From Dichetophora obliterata (lineage: Eukaryota > Arthropoda > Insecta > Diptera > Sciomyzidae), in NCBI GenBank assembly GCA_963920525.1, contig OY986438.1, positions 191,090,962 through 191,154,961 on the forward strand: a stretch of 64,000 nucleotides of DNA. Reading direction: 5' to 3'. The notes under the pieces are model-generated. The model was given only the letters and a program-made list of their open reading frames with translations, was not told the DNA's origin and searched no databases. The first letter of the stretch is position 1; every line of letters starts with the position of its first letter. Below, one piece after another: positions 54,574 through 64,000 of this stretch. A program made the position numbers and the translations under genes.

Positions 54574-54777
54574 GTGTGAGGTCAGACGATGCTCGTTCGC
54601 TCGGCGAGTAGATAATTTTGTTGTTGCTTCTGCCCATATTACACTATGCTCATTTCCTCGTCGAGCAGATAATTTTGTTGTGAAAATGCGAAACTGAAAC
54701 ATTTTGGAGAATACAACAACAACCATATTGCACGGCCATGTATACGCCGAGCAAACGAGCATCGTCTGATCTCACAC
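54574..54777. repeat. Foldback MITE with GTGTGAGGTCAGACGATGC ends
   Basis: GTGTGAGGTCAGACGATGCT plus CGTTCGCTCGGCG at 54574-54606 is inverted at 54745-54777 (CGCCGAGC.AACGAGCATC). The 204-bp unit also has an internal repeat, AGATAATTTTGTTGT. The adjacent hAT element inserted at its right tip. Confidence 0.8.
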
Positions 54778-54778
54778 T

Positions 54779-55693
54779 CAAGGTTGCCAGTCAAAATTCG
54801 GAACAATTCCCACGAAAATTACCTTTTTCCCACAGTAACGTAAATTATATACCACGAAAAATGCCCATGGTTAAGGTGAACAAAAAAATTCCCACAGCAA
54901 TTAAAAAATACCAAAAAATCCCACGATCATTTAAAATTACCACGAAGATACCACTGGTCTTAAAAATACCAAAAAAATCCCATACGCATTCAAAAATCCC
55001 ATAAGCATTAAGAAATACTACAATAAATCCCATATGCATAAAAAATTTAAAAAACAAATTAGAAATACCACAAAGAAATAATAATGGTATTCAATGGACG
55101 GCGTATTTGTGATTTTAATAGCGTAAGAGCGATATATTAATTGAAGCGTATTTGTAACAACAAAAACGTAAGGGATTTTACATACGCATCTTACGACAAT
55201 GCGATGCAAGTAGAGCGTATAATGGCAACTGTGATTTCATTTTAAAAGATATTTGAAAACCAATGGATTCGATAAGTAGACTTGCAAATATTTTTATTAT
55301 TGTTTTGGTAGTAATTATATTTTTCTTATTTTTGGAATTTTAACAAAATTTTTGTAAGCTTTGCACTTGCAAAAAAATTAAAAGTTCATGATAGTATTGA
55401 CATATGTCAAAAAATGTCAACTTAGTTTTCATGATGGCAACTTGTTCTTAAAACAAATATGCAACTTAATCGTTTTTATTAAGGGTTATTTCGAGAAAAT
55501 GCACAGCGTAAACTTATAGCTTTTTTATTATTAAATTTTTGCTTAATAAAAGAGAAAAATAGATTTTTAAGAAAAAATACCAAGCTGAACTCCCATGACA
55601 ATTAAAAAATACCATGGAAATTCTCGCAAAAAATTCCCAAGACCAAATAAAAATTACCACTAATGGTATTTTCCCACATTACTGGCAACCTTG
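54779..55693. mobile_element. Non-autonomous hAT element
   Basis: The ends CAAGGTTGCCAGT and ACTGGCAACCTTG are flanked by an 8-bp duplication, CTCACACT (54771-54778 and 55694-55701), both hAT hallmarks. The body contains repeated phrases such as AAATACCA, AAAATCCCA and CCCACGA, and no transposase frame. Confidence 0.88.
55086..55190 (+). repeat. Fragment of a Harbinger-type end
   Basis: ATGGTATTCAATGGACGGCG followed by TATTTGTG, with GAAGCGTATTTG further in, resembles both tips of the Harbinger element at 18303-27872 (GTGGTATTCAAT.AACG.CGTAT; ACTGAAGCGTATTTTG). It lies inside the hAT element and is a partial copy or MITE. Confidence 0.55.
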
Positions 55694-55909
55694 CTCACAC
55701 TATGAAATACTAGTGTTTTCCCTTTTTACATAGGCAATATGGGTATCAAAAGAAAGGTTATTTTTTACCTATTTAAAGAGATTTAAACAATGACTATGCA
55801 TAATTTTAGAAGTTATATGCCTTTCTGATAAATCGTCTGGGAAAAAAGTAAGTAAAAACGAGTTTTCGATTTCGTATAAGAATCATATGATCAAAAGTCC
55901 TATTATATA

Positions 55910-57556
55910 CAGTCAGCAAAAAAGAAAGTTGTACACTAACTGAATTCAGACAAATTGAAAAACAATGTGAAAAGTATGAAGTGAATGTACATTTATTATA
56001 TATCATATAAAAGCTTGAGATCCATTCTATAACATGTATTAAAAATTATTTCCGTATTATTTATACTTCTCGAAAAACAACAAAAGCAAAAATATTAAAA
56101 TTTCACTAAGCAAAAAAAATAAAACTTGTACACTAAGAAAAAACTTAAAAATATTCAAGTAAATACGAAATTTTATGATTTATTAATATTTTGTATGGTG
56201 GCCTCTGGCGTTTTTTACAGCTAGGAGCCTATTTGGCATCGAGTGGACCAGATTTTTCGTCACTTCTTCAGGAATTGAATCCCATATTTCCATCAAGGTC
56301 TTTTTAAGGGTTTCTTTGCAAGAAATATGATAGTCCTTTAATTTTGTTTTCATAAATGCCCAGAGATGCTCAATTGGATTTAAGTCCGGGCTCTGTGGAG
56401 GGTGGGGAAGCACTTTTTTAGTGTTGTAAAGCAACCATTCTTTAACAATATGGGCCGAGTGCTTTGGGTCATTGTCTTAGACAAACACAAATTCATTCTC
56501 CAACCCCATTTTTTGGGCGGATTGTGCCAAATTATTCTTTAAAATATTTAAATAGTCTGTTTTGTTCATGTTTCCTTCAACAAATACGAGATTTCCACGC
56601 CATTTGCACCCATTGCACCCCAGACCATCACATTACCACCTCCGTGTTTAACCGTATGCGTAACATTACGCTGATTTCTCCTTTATTTCTCCATACGTAA
56701 CATCGTCCGTCAGAGGTAAATAAATTAAATTTGGACTCATCGGTAAACATAACTTTATCCCAGAATATATTGTCTTTGTCTAAAAACTGATTAGCATAGT
56801 CCAATCGCTTTTTAACATTTGCTTTAAAGAGAAGAGGTTTTTTTCTAGGTGCGTGTGCATGTAGTCCTTCCGAATGCAGGAAATTTCTTATGGTTTGTGG
56901 AGTGACATCAACAATATTGCTACTTTTAAGCTCTTTTGTGATCTGAACGGCGGAAACTTTTGAATCTTTTTTAACAAATTTGACTATTTTTCGTTTAATT
57001 TGGGGAGTATTAATCTTCTTAGGGCGTCCACTTCCACAGGGTCTTTCAAAAGTCTTATTTTTTTCAAATGTTTTTATTACATACTGAACCGTAGTGTGGG
57101 GTTTTTTAACTATTTTCCCAATATCTCGCACTGAGTTTTTTTCATTCCGTAGTTTTATGATAAGTTCTTTTAAATCTTTTGAAATCTGTTTTCTAGCCAT
57201 CTTTTAACACTTAACGAATATAGAATGCTGCGATCAGTTTGAAAAACAAAACTCCAATAACTTTACATACAAAGTTATCAATATTCGCTTTTACATTTTA
57301 TAACGGGACTCTTTTCATAACGAAAGAGACAAGTGTACAAGTTTTTTTTTGCTGAGTGAAATTGGCATATTTTTGTTTTTGTTATTTTCTCTCTTGGAAT
57401 AGAGACAATTGGAAGATAATTTTTATTTAATGTTACAGTATGCGTTTCAAGCTTTACTTTGATATATAATAAGTATATATTTACTCTATACTTTTTACAG
57501 TTTATCTCAATTTATTTGATTTCGGTTAGTGTACAACTTTTTTTTTTTGCTGACTG
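55910..57556 (-). mobile_element. Tc1-like transposon D (IR/DR type)
   Basis: The ends CAGTCAGCAAAAAAGAAAGT and the inverse TTTTTTTTTGCTGACTG are flanked by TA (55908-55909 and 57557-57558). Internal copies near 56118 (ACTTGTACACT) and 57325 (AGTGTACAAGTTTTTTTTTT) show the same IR/DR architecture as the other three Tc1 elements. The size is 1647 bp. Confidence 0.88.
56183..57200 (-). pseudogene. Broken Tc1-like transposase (element D)
   Basis: The start ATG at 57198-57200 opens 190 codons with the two helix-turn-helix parts, a GRPKK hook and FTDESKFNLF (first Asp). The frame is lost near 56660, just before the glycine-rich box. Coding resemblance continues in other frames, with the second Asp region near 56465-56490 (a stop TAG is read near 56478) and the C-terminal segment 56434-56183 with SPDLNPIEHLW (Glu) and GHHTKY. 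At least one frameshift and one stop make it inactive. Confidence 0.88.
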
Positions 57557-57558
57557 TA

Positions 57559-58259
57559 TATAAAGCTAATGGCTATATTTTGTAAAAGGCACCAGTTTAA
57601 AAATTACAAGAGTTTTGATATTTTACTCTTGATAAAAGTTTATTTTTTTGTTAAAATAAAAAATTCTTAAAAATTCGAATTTGAAAAAATCCCAATGAAA
57701 TGCTAAAATGTTTTCTGAACAAACATAATAAAAAAAATCGTATAAATCCAAATGTGGAAAAATTGCAATGAAATGTTGTTGAGTATTTCTGAAACAGCAT
57801 TTAATGCAAATACAAAAGTATGAGTTTATTACGTTGAATAATTCCGCAAAGATCCGTAAAAATACAAAAATACATTATTAAAAACGGCATATTTTGTGGA
57901 TATGGCGAACTCGAAGCTTTTTTGTGCAAAAAATTACAAAAGCAAAAATTCCAATAAAAAGGTTGTAGAAACAAAATTGAATCTAGTCAGACATATGATT
58001 CGTTTTTCAGAAGCAAGTCGCGAATTGTAAGAAAAAAACAAATCAAGTTCCTGCAATTCAACTCAAAGCTTGATATTTTTTCAAGTAGCTTGATTTTCAA
58101 TTTACTTGTTGCAGATCTCTGACCCCTATCGAACTCATTTAATACATGCCGGTTTTTATCCCAAACCTCAAGTTTTTAAATAGTAATATTTTTCATTTTC
58201 GAAATATTGAATTTGAAACCTTGTTGTTTTGATGACGAAAACAGTAAAATGATTTTTAC
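57559..58259. other. Gene-free interval
   Basis: A+T-rich sequence with scattered ATTCCAATAAAA/CCCAATGAAATG words. No gene or repeat structure stands out. Confidence 0.4.
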
Positions 58260-58267
58260 GCTTAAGC

Positions 58268-58614
58268 ATAGTACTCTGTTCAGTTTCATGTGAAATTCCA
58301 CTCAAATCTCCAGCTGCGACAGCTGCGAAACAAGCGTGGAAATTTTCACAACATGTTCATCAGAGCAGTATTCGGTTTCGCTGCGTGAAATTATCGCAAC
58401 ATGTTTCTGAGCAACATTTTTTCACGACAATTTAATTGATTTGCCTATATATTTTGAAGTGAAAGAGAGATATCATATGAAATCTCCCAACTTATTCTCT
58501 GAATCTCTCTGAGAAACGTTGCCATAGAAATTCTTCGCAACAAACTTTATGTTAGAAATTTCACGCAACAAATAAATAGATGATGCCAGCAAAATTTCGC
58601 GAACAGAGTACTAG
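58268..58614. mobile_element. MITE with TAGTACTCTGTTC ends and 8-bp duplication
   Basis: The tips ATAGTACTCTGTTC and GAACAGAGTACTAG are inverted repeats. The flanks are GCTTAAGC on both sides (58260-58267 and 58615-58622), an 8-bp duplication as made by hAT or P-type transposases. The 347-bp body has no coding frame. Confidence 0.8.
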
Positions 58615-58622
58615 GCTTAAGC

Positions 58623-59339
58623 TGGAAGAAATTTTGCAAATATATGCTATGTCATATGAAAGGCAGTCAGATGTGCAATTTTTACAGTATTTAAAAGTAT
58701 TTTTATTTTATTTATTAAATTTATTTTAAATTTAGTAAAAAGTAAATATTTTGGACCTTTTTTAAAAAATATATACGGTATATATATATATTTACCTGTA
58801 CTTAACGGTACAGTTCGAAATACTTTTGTGAAGAGCTTTTTTAACTTTTAAACAAAAACAGTTTTAATGAAATATATTTACTAGCAGCGGAGATATTTTC
58901 ATCGAAACCCGTTTTTTTCTCATTCTTAGGTAACGATGTCTTATAAAAAATTTATTGTTCTAAAAACTGTTGCCAATTTTGAAGATATGTGAATGTTGTT
59001 AGTATCAAAATTTGTTAAAATTAAACTGGCCAGAATTTATTATTGTAAAACGTATTTAAATAAAAAATTTACGTTATTTGAAAAAAGGGGAAGGGGTAAA
59101 ATAATTTTTGCGCATAATTGGAAGAATTTTTATATGAATAATGTATTGAATATATTACTGAAATGTAGTCAAAAATGCAATTTTTACTTGATTTTATTTT
59201 TACAACAAAAAACTTTGAATTAGTCTTTTACTAAAAAGTCAACATTTTGGACCTTTTTTGAAAAAATATAACACAGTATTTTCCGGATGTTGTATATACA
59301 CATACTCTAAGAAAAATTGTATATATACTCCATTCTTAG
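58623..59339. other. Gene-free interval
   Basis: A short TA microsatellite lies near 58777-58792, with A+T-rich DNA around it. The plus-strand frame at 58993-59223 is of low complexity and unsupported. Confidence 0.4.
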
Positions 59340-59520
59340 TGTAGTTGCCGGAAGTAACCATATGAACTAAATTACCAAATTTTAGTATAATACGACCCAA
59401 ACCGTCTGAAATAAAGCATTTTTATTGGTAGTAATAGAGGGCGTGGAAACCAATTTTTGGTACAGTTCCTGACAGTATCCATACAAATTTTAGCTCAATC
59501 AATTTATGATTTCTGAGTAG

Positions 59521-60528
59521 CAGTGTTGCCATGAAAAAAAAATTTACAGCGTAAATTTTGCCCTCTGCTCGTCGGATTTCTTGTCGGATTTGTGAAACTC
59601 TGAAAACAAGAACTAAGAAATTTTCAGTCGCATTTTACAACAAAGAAGACAAATAAAATATTGCATTTTATTAGATGTATGGCGTTTATTTAAGGTTTAT
59701 TTATTTAAATAAATCACATTTTTTTCAAAAGTCAATTCCATAATGATTATAAATATAGAAAATATATTATAATAAATTACATTTTGAAAATATTTTTGAA
59801 CACACAAACAAAGAGTCAAACTAAAAATACATTTGCAACACAGTTTGGCTTTATGTAGATCTCTTAAATCGGTAAAAATGTAAATGCATAGAGCTATAAT
59901 ACAAAATTTTTAAATTTTAACTCTATAAATGTAAAGCTTTTGCTTCAAGTAAATTAACGAAAAAATGTTGTTTTTTTAAGCCAGCAAACACTACAAAAAA
60001 ATTAGATTTTAATGAAAAAAAAAAAATATGTGTAAAAAAATATATTTTTTTCGAAGTCATATATACATTGCTTTATTAAATTTTTTTATCAATTCTTTAT
60101 CAATTTCAAGACTAAAACAGTTAAAAGATTTCATAGGCAGATAATCTTTTGTATGCAGATTTCCTTCATTGTATCTTACTCTAATCTATTGCGAACTTTA
60201 GTTTTATTAATATTTATTTGACTAAAAGTTCGCTCAACGTTAGCTGAGGAATTCGGTAAGCTCAACAATTCAAAAATAAATTTTTCCATTATTGGGAATG
60301 CAGAAGTACCATCGCATCTTTTTATTTTAAAGTTGCCATCAATTTTATTATACTAAATTTTTTTCTTTTCATATATATATGTATATAAAAATATATGCAA
60401 AATCGGACGCCGGATCTACTTTTTCTGAAATCGTAACATTTTTAAGAATTTTGGTGAAATATCGGAACGTCGGATTCAAGTATAAAAATCGTAACATATC
60501 CGATATATCGGACCATATGGCAACGCTG
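59521..60528 (-). mobile_element. Internally deleted hAT transposon
   Basis: The ends CAGTGTTGCCA and TGGCAACGCTG are near-inverse, flanked by the 8-bp duplication CTGAGTAG (59513-59520 and 60529-60536). The 1008-bp element keeps a piece of the transposase C-terminus at 60176-60300, which confirms the superfamily. Confidence 0.9.
60176..60300 (-). pseudogene. hAT transposase C-terminal (dimerisation) fragment
   Basis: The minus strand encodes about 40 residues containing LLSLPNSSANVERTFSQIN followed by KTKVRNRLE and a stop at 60176-60178. This is the highly conserved hAT C-terminal dimerisation motif. Nothing upstream of it is preserved, so the rest of the transposase has been deleted. Confidence 0.88.
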
Positions 60529-61349
60529 CTGAGTAGCAAAAGTGCGACCATGCCCATTTTTAGTAAAAAATGCCGAAAGTAACCATACTAAGTTACCAAA
60601 TTTTCGTCTTACACAACCAAATCCATCTCAAGTAAAGAATTTTAATTTTTAAAAAAAGAATATAAACTAAATTCAAAATTTTAATCTAATACGATAAAAA
60701 CCGTCCGAAATATTGCATTTTTATTGATTTGTGGGCAGTTAAAATGGGCGTGGAAACCCATTTTTATTACAGCTGCTGACCATACAAACTAAATTACCAA
60801 ATTTAAGTTATATAATCCCAAACCGTCTGAAATATAGCATTTTTATTGGTTTGGGGGCGGCAAAAGTTTGTACAAACCATACATACTAAACTACCAAATT
60901 TAAGTCATACAACCCAAACCGTCTGAAATATAGCATTATTATTGGTTGGGGGCGGCAAAAGAGGGTGTGACAAATTTTTTTCCTAAACCATCTCGTACCT
61001 GAAACAAATCGACTTCCAAAATTTTAGCTCGATCGGCCCAGTAGTTTTGGAGTCTAGGCATCACACATACAGAATATTTGATTGGGAGTATATGGGAAAA
61101 TCTTAAAAAAGTCATATCTTTAAAATGCCGGAACCACTGGGCCGATTTCGTGCATACGTACGTAAACTATCCTACAAACCATACCTAACGTACCCTGAAA
61201 TTTTTTTTAATTCGGTCGACCCGTTTTTTCAGTTACTGGCTACATCCAAATGTAAACTTCTTTTATATATAAGATATCAAATCGATTTATAAAAACAAAG
61301 TTGTTTTTTCTTTTAAATTATTATTATACTTAACTTTTTTTTTTTTAAA

Positions 61350-62095
61350 AACGTGTAAATAATGTTTCCCTTTTTTGTTTAATTTTTCAGTTTGGACAAT
61401 TTGCAGCTGATTTGGTTTTTTTTTAAGTCAGAGCGAGTAGGATTTTGCCAATACATCTCATCAAAGAAATCAGCTGAATAAACAACAATTTTTCGATGGA
61501 TTGTTCTGCTTTTACCAATACATCTTATCAAAAAAATCATCTGAAAAAGCAACGATTCTTTGATGGAGTGCTCTGCTTGTCTTGCAATTATTAATGGTGC
61601 TGAATGTAAGTGCTAAATTTAAGAATACGGAATGAACCTCACAGATGTCCAAACAGAATAATTAATTATATACTATTATTAAACGTAAGCGTGATTATCA
61701 ACTGAAAATAACCTAAGCATCAAAGCTTTAAAATATTAAAATGTAAATAATGTTTCCCTTTTTGTTTAATATTTTAGTTTGGATTTGCAGCTGATATGGA
61801 TTTATTTTAAGTCAGATCGAGCAGGATTTTGCCAATACATCTCATCAAAGAAATCAACTGAATAAACAACGATTTTTCGATGGATTGTTCTGCTTTTACC
61901 AATACATCTTATCAAAAAAATCATCTGAAAAAGCAACTATTCTTCGATGGATTGCTCTGCTTGTCTTGCAATTATTAATGGTGCTGAATGTAAGTGCTAA
62001 ATTTAAGAATACGGAATGCCATCTCAGATGTGCAAATAGAAAAATTAATTATATACTATTATTAAACGCAAGCGTGATTATCAACTGAAAATAAC
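61350..62095 (+). repeat. Tandem duplication, period about 384 bp
   Basis: The words GTAAATAATGTTTCCCTTTT, TTTGCCAATACATCTCATCA, TCTGCTTTTACCAATACATC and CTTGTCTTGCAATTATTAAT occur in the same order at 61350-61738 and 61739-62095. Differences are few. Confidence 0.85.
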
Positions 62096-62540
62096 ATTAG
62101 AATCAAAACTTTTGAAATTATGAATTGTATAAAAGAAAAAATCAATTTCAAAAACAAACTCCACAATGAATTAATATTTTACTTAATAATTTTATAACTT
62201 CATGCTATTTGAATTAAAATTTAACATAACACGTTAGTTAGCGAATTAGTTGCAAATTGTTAGGTACCAAAGAAATTGTTATACTCGCCAGTTGACTGTT
62301 GCCTTTAGAATCAAAACTTTAGAATCAAAACATTAGAATCAAAACTTTTGAAATTATGAATTGTATAAAAGAAAAAATCAATTTCAAAAACAAACTCCAC
62401 AATGAATTAATATTTTACTTAATAATTTTATAACTTCATGCTATTTGAATTAAAATTTAACATAACACGTTAGTTAGCAAATAGTTGCAAATTGTTAGGT
62501 ACCAAAGTAATTGATATACTCGCCAGTTGACCGTTGCTTT
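62096..62540 (+). repeat. Tandem duplication, period about 236 bp
   Basis: ATTAGAATCAAAACTTTTGA begins at 62096 and again at 62332. The following about 210 bp are nearly identical to CGCCAGTTGAC.GTTGC. Small extra copies of TTTAGAATCAAAAC lie between the units. Confidence 0.88.
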
Positions 62541-62782
62541 ATGTTACGCGCCGTTTAAAAATCTTTAATAAAAAAAAAATTCACCAAAAATATATTTATA
62601 TAAAAAAAAAGAAACAGCGAGAAAATAGCATGCTTAAAAAGGTTGCACCGGCTAGCCTACCTGTGGTCGTGTTCAAACGCGTAAGCACAGAAAAATGCAT
62701 GCTTCTGATAGGCAATATAAAAAGAAATAAAAAAAAAAGAAATTCCGTAAATAATGGTTTAATTCGTCAATGAATTCTTCCA

Positions 62783-62904
62783 TTAATTTCTCCGACTTTC
62801 GTGGCTGGGTGGTTTGCCACTTGAGCTCACTTGTCCCTCCCATCCTGTGGTAAATCTAAGAGCCCTGTATTTGTTTACCCCCGACAGCAACCTTGAGCCC
62901 CCTC
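62783..62904 (-). other. GC-richer island, candidate exon
   Basis: In an otherwise A+T-rich region this stretch has an open minus-strand frame of about 40 codons, mixed in composition, ending in a TAA at 62783-62785. A CAG/GAG-type acceptor context lies just upstream near 62905. It might be the last exon of a host gene, but no domain is recognised. Confidence 0.2.
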
Positions 62905-63499
62905 TACATTTACATCACTCACACATCCTCAGCATTCCCTTAAATGAAAAAAAATTAATGTTTCATATTTTTTTGTTTTTTTTAACTTTATTTTAGAATT
63001 TTTGTTTAGTTTAAAGAAAAAAGTAAATGCTACAACATTTTGCGTACGGCTTAGGGATATTTTAGAAATTTATGTCGTTCATCTAATTTTAAATCCTAAT
63101 CAGTTTTAGTTGAACTTTACAGTAATTATAAAACTAAGGCTAAACTTAAATTGTATATTCATTTAGTTTTATTTACATTTCGCGATTTTTTTTTCTCCTA
63201 TTAAGCTCAAGCATTTTTTTTTTTTTAAAACAATTTTGTTATAATTCAAATATATATTTAGTTTGAGTTAACGTTTCTGAGCTCAATTACCCTTGGTTTA
63301 AAAATTAAGAAAAAAACAGACATTACAAAAATTTATTTGTTACTTTTGCTTTGAAAGCAAAGCGAAGTTTTATATAGATGTAAAATGTTTATGTAATACA
63401 CATATATTGATATGCTCGTTTATATGTATGAGTTGGTACATGAAAAAAAACATGTTATGAGTTAATTATATAATTATAATACTATACAATAAAAAAAAC

Positions 63500-63650
63500 G
63501 AAGCAACGAAAAGAATACCTAAACCGTGGCCACGGGCGTTGTCCGATCCAAGCGACTTGTTGATTGTTGTTGTTGCAGCGTGGTTCCCATTGTTGGGGGT
63601 TGGTGGTGTGTGGGGTGGAAACAAAATTGTGCTGCTCCGGATTGTCTTTG
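63500..63650 (-). other. GC-richer island, candidate exon
   Basis: The minus strand has overlapping open frames here, with Pro/Thr/Asn-rich or CAA-repeat (Gln-rich) composition and a possible GT donor near 63518. The style (CAA/ACA repeats, T-rich flanks) is that of insect coding or untranslated exons. Evidence is weak, and no protein is recognised. Confidence 0.2.
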
Positions 63651-64000
63651 GAGTTTTTATTTTTATGTTATAGTTTAACTGTTTTTGTATTGTTTTCGTT
63701 TTGTTTTAGGCTTATACACATTTTTATTTTGGTCTTTATTCACTTGTATAGTTTTGTCTCTAAATAAAAAATTTTCTTTTTTATCTTTGATGCACTCAGA
63801 CCTAGCAGCATAACATACACACAAACCTTACACTGCAAGCAGCGGACAGCAGCAACAGCATTGATGGCATTTTAACTATCGTTTTGGTTGTTGTAATGTT
63901 TTTTTTATTGTTTTAGCATTTTTAATAATAATTCAATTTATTTATCAATGAGATCAACCTTTATTTCGTATATCGTATTTTTTTTTTTTTTTTTTTTTTT
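63651..64000. other. Gene-free end of the window
   Basis: T-rich sequence with a CAGCAGC-like patch near 63837-63860 and a terminal run of T from about 63970. No gene is supported. Confidence 0.35.

Larger units (their letters stand above)
59340..61080 (+). repeat. Degenerate tandem repeats, split by a hAT element
   Basis: Units before (59340-59520) and after (60529-61080) the hAT insertion share ACTAAATTACCAAATTT, ACCCAAACCGTCTGAAATA and CATTTTTATTGGT, spaced about 100-130 bp. The best preserved units are at 60780-60965. The repeat is non-coding and of unknown parent. Confidence 0.65.

Overview
This window looks like repeat-rich nuclear DNA of an insect, most likely a higher fly. It is very A+T-rich, has no bacterial-style gene packing, and is filled with insect-type transposons (Tc1, mariner, Transib, piggyBac, PIF/Harbinger, hAT, pogo/Tigger, Ty3/gypsy) and protein-coding remnants that look like integrated RNA viruses. 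I find no convincing complete host gene, tRNA, rRNA or CRISPR. The only host-gene hints are two GC-richer islands near the right end. The species cannot be fixed from the sequence alone.

Layout. (1) 0.8-2.3 kb: a broken virus-like gene on the minus strand, ending at a poly(A)-like tract. (2) 3.1-4.4 kb: a small coding remnant and a diverged LTR. (3) 5.2-9.8 kb: two copies of a moderately repeated sequence, one hit by a Tc1 element and a mariner, the other carrying four 92-bp tandem units. (4) 9.9-16.75 kb: a second virus-like gene, joined to the 3' end of a gypsy element exactly at its polypurine tract, later split by a Transib (12183-15524) and a Tc1 (10329-11863). (5) 16.9-28.1 kb: a three-level nest. 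An IR/DR Tc1 with an intact transposase contains a PIF/Harbinger element, which contains a very young, apparently complete gypsy retrotransposon. (6) 29.4-34.05 kb: a third virus-like gene (nucleoprotein-like) split by an apparently complete piggyBac (30569-33482). (7) 35.3-36.95 kb: a truncated pogo/Tigger element. (8) 37.9-62.5 kb: gene-poor DNA with many non-autonomous elements (foldback/hairpin elements, TTAA MITE, 3-bp-TSD MITEs, two hAT derivatives, a fourth Tc1) and degenerate tandem repeats.

How the parts fit together. The elements form a readable stratigraphy: viral remnants are oldest, cut-and-paste transposons interrupt them, and the gypsy element is youngest (one visible difference between its two 836-bp LTRs). 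Candidate active elements, judged by open frames and intact ends, are the gypsy element and the piggyBac. The Transib transposase is one homopolymer base away from an open frame. The Tc1 transposase at 17161-18180 is open, but its element has been stretched to 11.2 kb by nested insertions.
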